64,000 nucleotides of DNA. It comes from Dryas octopetala. Lineage: Eukaryota; Streptophyta; Magnoliopsida; Rosales; Rosaceae. The stretch covers positions 124,001 through 188,000 of the forward strand of contig OY992834.1 in NCBI GenBank assembly GCA_963921425.1. The letters are read 5' to 3'. The notes beneath the pieces are model-generated. The model was not told where the DNA came from, did no database searches, and saw only the letters and a program-made list of their open reading frames with translations. The translations under genes were made by a program, and so were the position numbers. Of this stretch, positions 37,232-48,908 are shown in pieces. Positions within the stretch are counted from its first letter, which is position 1. Each line of letters opens with the position of its first letter.

Positions 37232-40200
37232 TCAGAACGAGAATTCTTCTGGCAGCTCTTGAAATTTGCTCGATAGGAAGCTCTTGTACTTGTACTGAAG
37301 ATTCCCACCTAGGAAGATGTACATACATCAATCTACTAAAGTTTATACATGTATATACTCCCCAACAAGGGGAAGACGAAAAAAAAGGGTCATGAGGTTA
37401 CCTTTAGCTTGAAATGGTGGGATGTTCTCGGACAAAGTTGACTCCACCAACTCAAGGGATTCTTTGCCTGATATATCAAATATAACATTATATTGATGAA
37501 AACCTTAAAAAATGAATCACCATTGAGGATTTCACAGTGCAGCTAGTTCAAGCGCAAAGGGGAACAAATTGCATACATAGAACTGAACCTGTTATATCAT
37601 ATTTTTTCTACAAGAACACCAAACCCAACAATTTCCAAGCATTCTGCAAATTCATCATGTATCATGCACCCCTTCTTGTATTCTTAAGGAGGAAACAGGG
37701 CATCTCATGCAAATTAATTGTCTTGCTACAATAAAAAGAACAAGCCACACATACCCACAACAGGCAGGAAGAAAAAACAAAACAAAAATAAATAAAGGGA
37801 AAAACGATTGTGATTTTCTTTTTTAACATTTTGCAGAAAACCTTTGATTTCTGGATATAGGAAGAATGTAGATGATTTTTTAGGATGCCCATGAAATAGG
37901 AGTACCTATATCAAGAGGCTCACTCCTATCGATGAGAGAGTTCAAGTCATCCCATTTTCTCTTTCCAGTCACACTCTTTTCTCCTCCATTGACATTAACC
38001 AGGTAGGATGAGATGTGGTCATCTTTCAACTGCAGCAATGCAGAAAGATGTTCACATAAATGTATAACAAGATATTATCAAATGTATATAAATGGACAAA
38101 GCATATTATTAAAGAAACAAATAGTTTCAATATTTGACCTTAGACAGAAATGCCTTCGCTAGTTCCAACGGGTTAACAGATGAAGGGCCGTTGCTGTATG
38201 CAGGCATGAACTTCCCATTCTGATAACCTGCCAGGAAGTGATAAGCTGCCTGGCCAGGGGAGAGCTTTGATACAGATGGGATAACACCAGAGCTGCTTAA
38301 ACATAATGGATAAAAGGCAAATTCTTTACACACAGTACATTCAGAAAGTGCAGTAACATGAAAGGAGGCAATGGGTGTGGACAACAATTATACAGTGTAG
38401 TGATATTGCAGGATAACAATTTGGCCAGGACATCCAAAGAGGGTTACACATTCCTATTCAAAGCATGCCTAGAAGGAACCAGACAACTCCGAAATTCTCT
38501 GCAGTGTTCTATTACCTGTCAGAAGATGCAAGGACTACAGCAGCAGGCAATTTGAATAGATTTGAGCCACCAAAACTCCCAGTTTGAAACAATGGGGAAA
38601 CACCTTCAGAAGAAAGAATTACACCTGCATCTGTAGGTACCAACAGATCTCCGCAACTCTTAATGGTATCTTTGGGTGCAAATAAGAAAACCACAGAATC
38701 ACCAGACACTAAAAGCCTGAAAATTTGCAACTTCCCAACGTAAACTCCCCATTGCATACTAAAAAAAAACCATAATGCTCAACAAAAGAATGGAGAACTG
38801 TACCTTGCAGATAGCGGAAGGCCTCCCCGTGCAAATATAACAGGTCCAGACAAGGCAGCTAGTGCTTGTTTAGTTCCATTTGAATCTGAGAATGCTTTAC
38901 CACATAAAACAAGTGATGAACGCTCAATGTCAGCAGCTATAAATCCATTATTTCCATTAGTTCCAAGGCTGATAGCATCCCCAATGCCTGGACTGCATGA
39001 TCAGAAGTACAAATTGGCTTAAAAAATATAGGTCTTTACATAAATTAATTTGAAAAAACAAAGGGATCTGCTAAAGCGGTAGCAGCCCCAACCACTAACA
39101 TGCCATAGTCGAGAACACATAAAGAAAAACTAGTCCAGAGAGAATCTCTCAGCAATTGTGTCTGCCATTTTACCTTCAGAATTTATAAACATGTATTAGG
39201 CAACCAAAGAGAAGCACAGTTGCATTGGGGTCCAAGAATTAGCAAATTATTCCTTATTTAGTTGAAAGATTAGCATGAATCCATCATTTATTCTACATGA
39301 GTCACTACTTATTACCACCTTTTGCTACCTTATTCAAGCATGGAGTTGAAGGAAGGTATTTTTTTTTTTCACTTCTCGAAAACAAAGGAATTGTTGCTGG
39401 ATCATGCATATATATTATATATGTTATATATATATATATATACACACACACATAGACAGATATTGATTGCATTTGAAATTCTTATGCATGTTTGCTTGTA
39501 GTTGAAAATACCTTAAAGAAGTAGCCACATAAACTGTCAAAGGACAAGGATCATGAGAAACTGCACGGGTGGGAGTCCCCCAGAGAATACTGGATAGTGA
39601 CAACACAGCAGACGGACTATCACTTATTACACGAACTTTTGCATCAGATTTTGGGGATGAACCAATAGCCCCATCATGAACAAAAATGTTTGAGATGGAT
39701 GATATGTGATTTGTGACCTGATATTATCAAATAAAAGTTAGTATAATAAACATTACGCAGGAATAGAGCATTGCGGACAGTAAGCAGAACAAACAATAGA
39801 AAAAAAAAAAAAAAAGAATCGGACGTGCCTGTTTCAAAAGTTTACTGAACTGTGCCTTGGAAATTTCAGAAGCTCCACGAGGGACATTTCCTCTAACATA
39901 AAGTGGAAGTCCTGACAATGATTCTAAGAGGAAATAATAAGTTAATATGAATGAAACAAATGGTATTAACAGAATGAAAAAGTGTACCTGCAATTATTGC
40001 ACCCTTGTGTTGTAGTTGAGAGGAATTCAAATTTTGAAAAGCTTTGTCCTTGACGATTACACCTTTACCAGCCAAAGCCCAGTTAAGACCATAAGAAAAT
40101 CCAGGGCCCTCTGTGCAATAAAAAAAACGTGAGGAACAACATATCCCATCACCTATTCACCTGCAAAGTCGATTACCCCATGAAGAAAGTGAACAAGAAA

Positions 40201-40390
40201 CTCCACGCAGTTTGAAGATGCTATGTCATATCATATATTCATATGTGATATGAAATCAATTATTAGCTACCAATAGTCCAATACCAATAGGAATTAGGTG
40301 AAAACACACAATTGACACAAATATTCGATTATCACCTAGGATTAAGAAAGGCAATTGTTTCACCTTCGTCTTGTGCCGTTGAGGCTGCAT
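37232..40390 (-). CDS. PEP carboxykinase-derived protein lacking the kinase P-loop
   Basis: Ten coding exons (40390-40336, 40110-39988, 39923-39829, 39717-39512, 38992-38804, 38716-38516, 38292-38139, 38029-37906, 37467-37402, 37308-37232) give 429 residues. The N-terminal half has the PEPCK-like order SNIFVHDGAIGSSPKSDAKV then RVISDSPSAVLSLSSILW, resembling DGFAGADP...VRVVTE.AWH.LF of ATP-type PEPCK. The C-terminal part has SKLSPGQAAYHFLAGYQNGK, close to SKLTPEQAMYHFLSGYTA, followed by a YLVNVNGGEKSVTGKRK region like the WLVNTGW.GG...GKR region. The P-loop (GLSGTGKTT) and metal-binding segments of true PEPCK are not seen between them. Decarboxylase activity is therefore unlikely; the function is unknown. 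Intron 3 uses a GC donor (CAG|GCACGT at 39829/39828). The acceptor of exon 7 is an AAGCAG tandem site. The start at 40390 is chosen because its frame joins the next exon cleanly; a leader exon is likely upstream. Confidence 0.85.
39426..39450. repeat. (TA)n/(CA)n microsatellite in intron 4
   Basis: A short TA run followed by ACACACACA, within the intron 39511-38993 of the PEPCK-derived gene. Confidence 0.9.
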
Positions 40391-40481
40391 TCTGCAAAAT
40401 TCCATTAAATATTATGACAACAACAACATGTTTCAATTACAACTTTACAATTACATTACAGTTTTCAACATTAATGTCATG

Positions 40482-40525
<44 letters not shown>

Positions 40526-41294
40526 TGACGCGTGTGGAGGAGAGAAAGAAAGGGAGGAAATAGTTGGATTTTGAGCGTGAGCGAGTGAATGAGCTTTCCA
40601 CGAAGCTCTTGAGGATTAGGTTTCTCATCCTTTGTCTCTTCCTTCGCTATCGAATATCGATTGGGGATGTCGATCACTGTATTCACTGTTTTAATAAGCT
40701 CTACTATACTGCACACTGCACCAGAGTCTGAGACACAGGGAGAGCGAGCAAGGAAGTGGAATGGAGATGATAGCCTTTATGGGCCTTTGACGATATTGGG
40801 CCAAACCATGTCCTTTTGCAGGCTGGGCCTGGACTGCCTGTTAATTGATAAATAAAAATCAGTAATTTCACTTCTTAGTTATATTCCGTTTTCAGTTTTC
40901 GATTGTTAAAAAAGTTAAAAAAAAAAAAACGAAAGGGCTGGGGAATTTGGCGAAGACGAGGAAGAAGAAGAAGAAGGGCTTATTGTTATCTCTCAAGTTG
41001 AAACCCTAGCTCAAGTGGATCTGATCTCATCCATCTAGCAAAGTGAGTTGTAGTACATTCATTATCTCTGTGTTTGTTTCGACTTTGTTAACTTAGGGTT
41101 ACTCAGCTCCTATTTGATCTATCAATCTCATCATCTACTTGAACTTGAGAATCAGATAAGTAGTAAAATTGTTGCTCACACCATTTGTGTATTATGCCCA
41201 TGATATATCTTGTACCATACAGGCACCTTGGTAATGGGAACACGGAGCCCAATTTTTATTTTATGTCCATGGGAGAAGGCTGTGTTCAATATTT
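40391..41294. promoter_or_regulatory. divergent promoter of the PEPCK-derived gene (-) and the FAR1-related gene (+)
   Basis: The start codons are 904 bp apart and both genes probably have spliced leaders. TGGGCC (site II-like) motifs are at 40780-40785, 40797-40802 and 40824-40829. A (GA)n tract at 40485-40521 lies in the probable minus-strand leader. For the plus-strand gene a leader intron from about 41041 (AAA|GTGAGT) to about 41221 (CATACAG) is plausible. Confidence 0.45.
40485..40521. repeat. (GA)n microsatellite
   Basis: About 18 GA units in the probable 5' leader of the PEPCK-derived gene (CT repeat in the transcript). Confidence 0.95.
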
Positions 41295-44200
41295 ATGGGA
41301 CATATGAAAAGCTTTAGACCCATTGCGAGCAGTTTTGAAGGTGAAGGTGAAGTGGATGGTGGGTGCAGAGTGGATTTGAATTTTCCCACAGCTGTCATGG
41401 ATTCTAATGCCATCACGGTCACTTCAATTGTGGAGCCTCATGATGCCATGGAGTTTGAATCTCATGAAGCCGCATATTCATTTTACAAAGCATATGCCAA
41501 GTCTGTGGGCTTCGGCACTGCTAAGTTGAGCAGTCGTCGCTCTAGAGCATCCAAGGAGTTCATTGATGCCAAATTTTCATGCATAAGATACGGAAATAAA
41601 CAACAGTCTGATGATGCCATTAATCCACGACCTTCTCCAAAAATTGGTTGCAAGGCAAGCCTGCATGTCAAGCGCAGGCCAAATGGTAACTGGTATATTT
41701 ATAGTTTCATAAAGGATCACAACCATGAGCTTTTACCGGCCCAAGCACATTTCTTTCGCAGTCACAGAAATCCAGACCCACTTAAGAATGATGTTAGAAT
41801 ACGGAGACGGAAGAATTCAGCTGCAGTGTCTAGCCTGTTCAATGCATATCAAAACGTTGATTGTTTAGAGGGTTATTTGAGAAACCAGCATGATAAGGGG
41901 CGGAGCTTGGTTTTAGAAGCAGGGGATGCTCAAGTACTACTTGAATACTTTATGTGCATGCAGGAAGAGAATCCAAAATTCTTCTATGCAGTTGATCTAA
42001 ATGAAGAGCATCGGTTGAGAAATGTGTTCTGGGTTGATCCCAAAGGAATGGAAGATTATACTAACTTCAGTGATGTTGTTTTCTTTGACACCACATACTT
42101 CACAAACAAGTATAAAATACCATTGGTTCTTTTTATAGGAGTGAACCATCATATTCAGCCCACATTACTTGGCTGTGCATTGATTGCAGATGAGACAGTT
42201 TATACTTTTGTGTGGTTAATGCAAACATGGTTTATAGCAATGGGAGAGCAGGCCCCACGAGTAATACTCACCGACATGAACAACGCCATCAAAGCCGCAA
42301 TTGCAGCAGTATTTCCAGGCACACGACATTGCTTTTCTTTGTGGCATATAATGGAAAAGGTAAATAGGCAGCTGGAGTTTTTGAGCATGTGGCATGATAG
42401 TTTTATGGGAAAATTTAATAAATGTATTTTCAAGTCCTGGTCAGAAGAACAATTTGAAAAGAGATGGTGGAAACTTCTTGATAGATATAATCTTAGAGAG
42501 GTTGAATGGATTCACTCCTTGTTTGAAGATCGTACTCATTGGGTGCCTACTTTCATGAGAGATATCTCCTTTGCTGGGTTGTCTCCAACTTCACGGTCAG
42601 AAAGTCTGAACTCTTCATTTGACAAATATGTCCAAGGGGAAACTTCACTGCGAGAGTTTATGGAAAGGTACAGAGTAATTCTTGAAGATAGGTATGAAGA
42701 GGAAGCAAAAGCGAATTTTGATGCTTGGCATGAAACACCTGAGTTGAAATCTCCGTCACCTTTTGAGAAACAAGTGTCACTGGTGTACACACACGAAGTT
42801 TTTAAAAACTTCCAAGTTGAGGTTCTGGGAGCAGCTGCTTGTCATCTGAAGAAGGAGAAGGAAGATGAGACAAACACAACATACAGTGTAAAAGACTTTG
42901 AAGACAATCAGAATTATGTTGTGGAGTGGAACGAATCAAAATCAGATATATATTGTTCATGCCACTCATTTGAATATAAAGGTTATCTCTGTAGACATGC
43001 TATTGTTGTTCTCCAAATGTCTGGTATTTTTAGCATCCCTACCAAGTATATATTGCAGAGATGGACAAATGCTGCTATGAGTAGGCATGCCATTGGAGAA
43101 AGATTGGATGAGGTGCAATCTAAGGTCCGTCGTTACAATGATTTATGTCGACGAGCCATAATATTGGGTGAAGAAGGGTCACTATCTCAAGAGAGTTACA
43201 ATGTTGCATTATCTGCCATAAAAGAAGCTTTGAAGCAATGTGCGAGTTTGAATAACTCTGTTGAGAACAATGCAAAACCTAATGACTTAGCAATACATGG
43301 TGTTTGTGGTGTTGATGAAGAGATACAATGCAGCACTACATCTAATGACAAGGTGTCTGATCCTAAAGTGAGTACTGCCAACAAGACTCCTAGGAGTGCC
43401 GGGGCTGGGAAGGAGGTGGTGAGGAATGAGAATAATTCAAGTAAGAAAGGAAAGGTATGTTGATGGCTTATACAGTCTTTCTTTTTCTTTTTTTCTTTGT
43501 TATTTTTCCTTGAAAAGTGGGTTTGATACATGAATGCGTAATAGAAAGTGAAAGTACATTACTCAAGAGTCGAGACTAAATTTTGCTTAAATTGTGTAAC
43601 AGGTTCCTCAGCTAGAAGCTATGAGTGTTGGCACCCAAGACTTTCACCAAATGGTATGTCTTGCTTTCATCCTAATACTATTTTTTGTTGTGGATAATTT
43701 CTTCCTTCTCTGGGCTAATTTTGATGTAGTAAATTGTATAAAATACTTAATAAAGGATATTTCCAAACTGGGGATACTGGATGCACCTCAAAACTGCTGA
43801 CTTTTTAAGATTTTGGTGTTTCCAATCATGAGATAGTTTATTGTGGCCAAAACAAGAAGGCATGAAATACTGGATCTGATTGGAGGACCATGATCTAATT
43901 GCAAATCTTTTTTAGTCATGGATCTCATACTGCTAGTATAAGTTAGAATTAGGGATGACAATATTTTACTGACCAGCAACCCACGTGGTTGTGTTCAAGG
44001 GTTTGGGTTGAGGTTTCTGACCTGCTTTGATAAATGGAGCTGAGAATATTTGACTTTGTAGCCTGTACCCTTGGTAGATACTAGATGGACCATGTTTGAG
44101 GTAAAGCCTGTGAACTAGATGGGTTATTGAACAGTACGTGTGTTGTTTATGGTATGTGAAATATATGAAACATTTTCATAGATGGACCATGTTATAGAAT

Positions 44201-44403
44201 ATTAGCAGTAATAGATACTTTGTTACTTGTGGCAGCAGCAAGTCTGTGAGACAAGGGCGATGCAGATACATAATGTGGTGCCTACACAGTTGCATAATAT
44301 GGTGCCAAGTATGTTTCAAAGTGTTGCATCAACACAGTTGCATAACGTGGGTTCAACACATGTACACGAGGATCGTCTCACTCGCCGACTCAAACCATAC
44401 TGA
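41295..44403 (+). CDS. FAR1-RELATED SEQUENCE (FRS) transcription factor
   Basis: A domesticated Mutator-type transposase acting as a transcription factor; FHY3 and FAR1, the best known members, activate phytochrome A signalling genes. Three coding exons: 41295-43454, 43603-43653 and 44236-44403 (792 residues). The N-terminal FAR1 DNA-binding zinc domain spans about 60-150 (SFYKAYAKSVGFG to KDHNHELLPA). The MULE transposase-like core is at about 260-355 (VVFFDTTYFTNKYKIPLVLF, LTDMNNAIKAAI). The SWIM zinc finger is at about 551-571 (CSCHSFEYKGYLCRH). The C-terminus is an irregular TQLHN-rich tail. The start at 41295 (MGHMKSF) is the first in-frame Met after the presumed leader intron. The last acceptor is a CAGCAG tandem site (44236 or 44239). 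Domain content makes FRS certain; the orthologue within the family is not. Confidence 0.93.
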
Positions 44404-44832
44404 GTGGTGGTATGTATGTATGTGTATGTACAGATGAAGTGACTGTAGCATAGGCGCCGACAATTTTGCAGGTGCTATAATAATATAAATTATATAATTG
44501 GTATTGGTGGTCCAAACTCCAACTCCAACACTCTCCTAGTTTCTACCGTGATGCGGATGCCCACCGAAAATGCATCCGGATCCTATTCTCTCTTTAGAAT
44601 TTAATTAATTATTTTTAAACCGACAGTGGAAATGGAACCGTGCATTTGAAAAATTGAGTATAAGAATATAAAAGTGAGTGTGCAAGTGTACAAGCACAGA
44701 AGCACTTGTACAAGGTTGAAGAATCAAGCGGGTCCCCCGAAAAGAACGGCAGAGGCACGGAGTGTGCACCCTATTTATATCCAGGACCGTCGTCCATATA
44801 ATTATTCCCAATTTCCAATTTCGAAATCCCAA

Positions 44833-45777
44833 ATGCCAAATTTGTCATCGGGTTCAGAACGGTACCGCATCGGCTATGCCTTCCCACCGAAGAAGCAGCA
44901 GAGCTTCATCCAAGCCTCTCTGGTAGAGCATGCCAAGCAAAGAGGGATCGATCTAGTCCCGGTGGACCCCACCAAGGCCGACTTGAGCCACCAAGGCCCC
45001 TTCCACTGCATCATCCACAAGCTCTACGGCAATCCTTGGAACCAACAATTGAAGGAATACTCTTCCACCCACCCGGACACTTTGATTCTCGACCCACCCG
45101 ACTCCATCGCCCGCCTCCATAACCGGGTCTCCATGCTCGACGTCGTCAACTCCTTCCAGTTCCAGACCACCAATTTTCAAGTGGCGGTTCCTAAACAGGT
45201 GGTGGTTCAAAAGAATGAAGATGATGAGGACGATGAGTTGGGTGTGCGGTTTCCGGTGATCGCAAAGCCTTTGCTGGCCAATGGCAGCGCGAACTCGCAC
45301 GAAATGTGTCTGGTTTTTGACAGGAAGGGGTTGCAGAAGGTGGGCAGACCCGTTGTGGTGCAAGAGTTTGTGAACCACGGTGGGGTGGTGTTCAAGGTGT
45401 ACGTGGTTGGGGAATACGTGCAGTGCGTGAAGCGGAGGTCGTTGTCGGACATATCGGAGGAGCGGCTGAGGGCATTGGAAGGGGTGGTGTTGCCGTTTTC
45501 GCAGATCTCGAATTCGGCAGAGGAGGATGGTGATAATGCTGAAATGCCACCTGGGGAGTTTGTGGAGGAACTGGCCACGGGAATAAGGCTTGGCCTCAAA
45601 CTCAATTTCTTCAATTTTGATGTCATCAGGGGATCAGGGGACAACCAATACTATGTCATTGACATCAATTACTTTCCTGGCTATGCAAAACTACCCTCCT
45701 ACGAGAAAGTTTTGACCGACTTTTTATTGGATCTTCTTGTGCACAAGCACAAACTCAAACCAGCTGCTGGGAATTAG
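44833..45777 (+). CDS. ITPK1: inositol-tetrakisphosphate 1-kinase 1
   Basis: An ATP-grasp kinase of inositol polyphosphates. Plant ITPK1 phosphorylates inositol tris- and tetrakisphosphates and can make the pyrophosphate 5-InsP7, linking it to phytate synthesis and phosphate sensing. One exon encodes 314 residues, close to the usual 319. The start is the ATG at 44833 (MPNLSSGSERYRIGYAF); the frame is open upstream but has no other ATG. Family motifs are GYAFPPKKQQSF near the N-terminus, DPPDSIARLHNRVSML (about 87), the ATP-grasp segment VVVQEFVNHGGVVFKVYVVG (about 174-193), FFNFDVIRG, and the metal-binding DINYFPGYAKLP (277-288). All expected Asp and Asn ligands are present. The gene follows the FRS gene by 430 bp on the same strand. 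Intronless structure and position match At5g16760. Confidence 0.96.
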   Translation: MPNLSSGSERYRIGYAFPPKKQQSFIQASLVEHAKQRGIDLVPVDPTKADLSHQGPFHCIIHKLYGNPWNQQLKEYSSTHPDTLILDPPDSIARLHNRVSMLDVVNSFQFQTTNFQVAVPKQVVVQKNEDDEDDELGVRFPVIAKPLLANGSANSHEMCLVFDRKGLQKVGRPVVVQEFVNHGGVVFKVYVVGEYVQCVKRRSLSDISEERLRALEGVVLPFSQISNSAEEDGDNAEMPPGEFVEELATGIRLGLKLNFFNFDVIRGSGDNQYYVIDINYFPGYAKLPSYEKVLTDFLLDLLVHKHKLKPAAGN

Positions 45778-47430
45778 AATCAAAACACCAATTTAGCCTA
45801 CCTACCTACCTACGACTTTTGGCCAGGCCGGATAGTTAGGAATTAAGGAAGTTGTTGTCAACTTTCTTTCTTTCACCCTACTACTTCTTTTCTAGTTGTA
45901 AGTTGTAAGTTTGTAACAAACACAAATCAATAACGAATAATGTGTTTTCTTTCCTTTTCTTCAGTTGTCTTATTTAAATATGAAGATGAGACTCCATCTA
46001 TATCTTTCTCTTATTAATGCATCTAATGTCTCTTGAATTAAATTATATATGGAAAACTACAATTGGATTCCTACACCGTGACCGTCCACGCGTCTAAAGA
46101 GAAAACTTAAAAAATTAAATTTATAAACAAATGAGCCCATAAAAGCTTCTCTCGTTTTCTTTTGTATTTCATTTGTGCACGGGTTAATGTCAGAAATTTA
46201 AATAATGTCACAAAGTTAAAAGATTGGTGCAAAGCAGACCTTGAGTAATGTCACAAAGTTATGGAGACAACTGAAGATGTGATTTCGTTTTAGAAATTTA
46301 AATAATGGGCCCTGGCCCATGGGCATCTTTTAAGTAGAGGCCTTGTATCAAGTCCTACGATCATCGGATTTCACGCAAACCTTAATAATGAGCCATAGGC
46401 CATGGACGGGTGATTCTAAGTGTTAATAAGACTGAAAAATATTTAAATGATGATGTTGTACTGAGATTAATTTGCATAAATCTTAATATTGGCTTCTAAT
46501 TCTATAAAGTGGAAATATTAAATCCTACCTAATGGGTAACGAAAAGTCTTGACTTTTTAATCGAAAGGTGGATTTATATATGAATTAGTTAGAGGTTGAA
46601 TACGATTATTATTAGTTTGTGAGTGTCAATATTAGAGATGTCCGACTGACATACATTTACATGAGTGCTTTTTTTACAATAAATATTAAGATTTGAATCA
46701 TCTGCCTTTTCTTGTTTAAATCTTAACCATATTCATTTCTAGTACGTAGTTGAGGGGTCTTTTTCGCATATATCAATTTCGTGTCCCCAACTCTCTACAA
46801 CTAACTTGTTCTGTATCACCCACTGTTTTGATTATTATTGCAACTATGTATATAGCATATATACATAGCCTTTCTGTTAAGGGATCCTTTAAATAAGTTT
46901 ATTTAAGGGATCCTTCATGTGGTCCACTTTGTAAAGTATTTTTATAATCGGAACCATCTATTTTGTTTGCCTCCATTGAGGGATCATCCTTGCAAAAAAT
47001 TAGGAAAATCGAAAACCATTTGACCGTTGATTAAATAGTCATAATTTTAAGTATTTATTGAAAATATATGGTTCGTCTATTTCTTTCATCACAATTAGAT
47101 ATCTTAATGATTTTCGATTTGTCTAAACTTTTGTAGAGATGATATTTGAATAAACACAACAAAATAAACGGTTCGGATCGTTGAAATACAACATAGAATG
47201 GGTCTTATGAGAGATTCCTTAAATAAAATTATTTGAAGAAACCCTTAACGTAAAGGGGCTGAACATATATATATATGCCGGTTCCTTCTTCTATTGAGGT
47301 ATACCTCAACTTATTTATGTTGAGGCATGATACTGTAAATGAACAACAAAATTATTAATTTGGTCTATAATATTAATGGATTATAGTTAGTACTTTGATA
47401 TATATGAAAACGATCGAGAAAGCGCGCAAA
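45778..47430. other. spacer with a Tourist-like foldback
   Basis: This is the 3' UTR of ITPK1 (to about 46000), then AT-rich DNA without coding content and a 374-bp inverted-repeat element at 46876-47249. Confidence 0.6.
46876..47249. mobile_element. Tourist/Harbinger-like foldback MITE
   Basis: The ends are GTTAAGGG...CCCTTAAC. The left arm TTAAGGGATCCTTTAAATAA pairs with the right arm, whose reverse complement starts TTAAGGGTTTCTTCAAATAA. Pairing continues through TTTATTTAAGG and, further in, through AAAATCGAAAACCATT and its inverted partner near 47108-47123. The 3-bp TTA/TAA at each border fits a PIF/Harbinger target site but is too short to prove it. It has no coding capacity. Confidence 0.65.
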
Positions 47431-48908
47431 TTAAGCTAGCTGATCTTCCACGAGATTGGCCATGTCAACTGAGCTAGAAGATACCAAGCTGCAGATAGAA
47501 AATTAAGAAAAACATATATCATTTAGGGAATTGAAAATGAGAAGGGATTAATTAAGTGCGACATTAATAATGAGAAGGGAATAGAAATATATTTATATAT
47601 ATACATACTTACTCTATGATGTGTTTCCAGTAAGATTGATCATTAATTAGTTGCTTCCTGGCCATGATATTCCACAAGATTAAGATCCCCCCAAGTTTCC
47701 TGATTAAAAATATCATGATGATATATCGATATTAATAGGAGTAATATTTGGGTTAGTATTAATTAATGATATCGTAGCTAGCTAGCTAGCTTGCATGTTT
47801 ATGTGGGTACGTACGTACCATTTGATGATGATCAACAGAAGTTGCAGTAGTGGAAGTGTGATGGGGTGAGGTGGGTGAAAACAAAAGATCGGATTCAGGT
47901 GATATTAATGATGATAAGGTACGAAGCTGCAGGTTATGATCATCGATGGTTTTGGTGGTGATGGGCGTATAATATTGGATATTATTATGAATATGAGGAT
48001 CATGAGTAGCACTACTGGATACTAGTGGTGGATCAAGTGGGTGCTGCTGATGCTCGTTTTGATGATGATAGTGATGAGTAGCAGCTGTATGAAAGGGGTT
48101 TTGTAGTAAAAGTGCAGCTGGAGCAAAACCAATTGGGGGTTGACGACTAGTAGTAGTACTACTTGGGAGTAGACGACGTTGTAGTTGGATTTTGGAAACT
48201 TGTGTGGCTTCGTCTGATGATGAGTAGTAAGGGAAGCAGCTGCTGGGGATCAGATTTTGAGCATTATTAATATTAATGTTGTCCCATTGTCATGGAAATG
48301 GAGGAGAGCTAGCAGCAGCAAGCAACTGCTGCAAATTAGTCTTGGACAGAAAACTATTGATGATGTACATGTGAATATGTGATGATGAAAATCATGAGAT
48401 GTTGGCAATGGCCTGTGGGTAACAGGGTCTATGCCCATTCGGAGTAGCTTCTTCTTTAAATGGGTATTCCAAAAGTTCTTGATTTCGTTATCCGTCCTTC
48501 CCGGCCGGAAGACTGCTTGCAATGGCGGACCATCTGCGCGCATATTCATTAATTATATATATAATATATATGCATTAATTAATGAATAATATGTATATGT
48601 GCAGAACTGCAGATAGCTAGGTAGGTTATACTTACTTGTTTCCAAGGAGAGCATGGAGATGGATGATGGTTTGCTCTTCTTGGTGGGACAAGTTTCCCCT
48701 CTTGATCGATATCAGGCCTCAGATAGTTGGCCCACCTCAGCCTGCAGCTCTTTCCGCACCTCTTCAAACCTGCCAGTTTCGGCACTGCTCTCCAACTCCT
48801 TCCATGCCCATATTTCTCAACGTATTCCACCAGCTTTTCGTCCTCTTCTGCCGTCCACGGCCCTTTCTTTATCCCCTTTTCATCACACCATATTGCTGAT
48901 CTCCCCAT
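47431..48908 (-). pseudogene. R2R3-MYB of the MYB9/MYB107 type, with several frame lesions
   Basis: The N-terminus ([19 protein letters not shown]), R2 ([20 protein letters not shown]), R3 recognition end ([20 protein letters not shown]) and [12 protein letters not shown] are those of the MYB9/MYB107 group, regulators of suberin assembly. The frame is broken repeatedly. There is one extra base in R3 near 48688-48692. A CCGG duplication at 48501-48508 shifts the frame before GRTDNEIK. Another shift lies between about 48345 and 48420, before [17 protein letters not shown] at 48290-48292 follows SSPPFP. One extra base at about 47674-47678 sits in the penultimate exon. Between lesions the coding character persists (for example IQLQRRLLPSS; SYWKHII; VDMANLVEDQLA, stop at 47431). 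Introns lie at about 48636-48543, 47820-47700 and 47611-47491. There are also in-frame oddities: an extra residue in [10 protein letters not shown] and an extra Arg in GHGRSWR. Local assembly error is the alternative, but neighbouring genes are clean. Confidence 0.8.

Noticed and set aside
48250-48549. treating the R3-containing 99-residue frame as an independent small MYB
   Set aside because: It lacks R2 and the first part of R3, which lie in frame-shifted sequence upstream; it is one segment of the broken gene.
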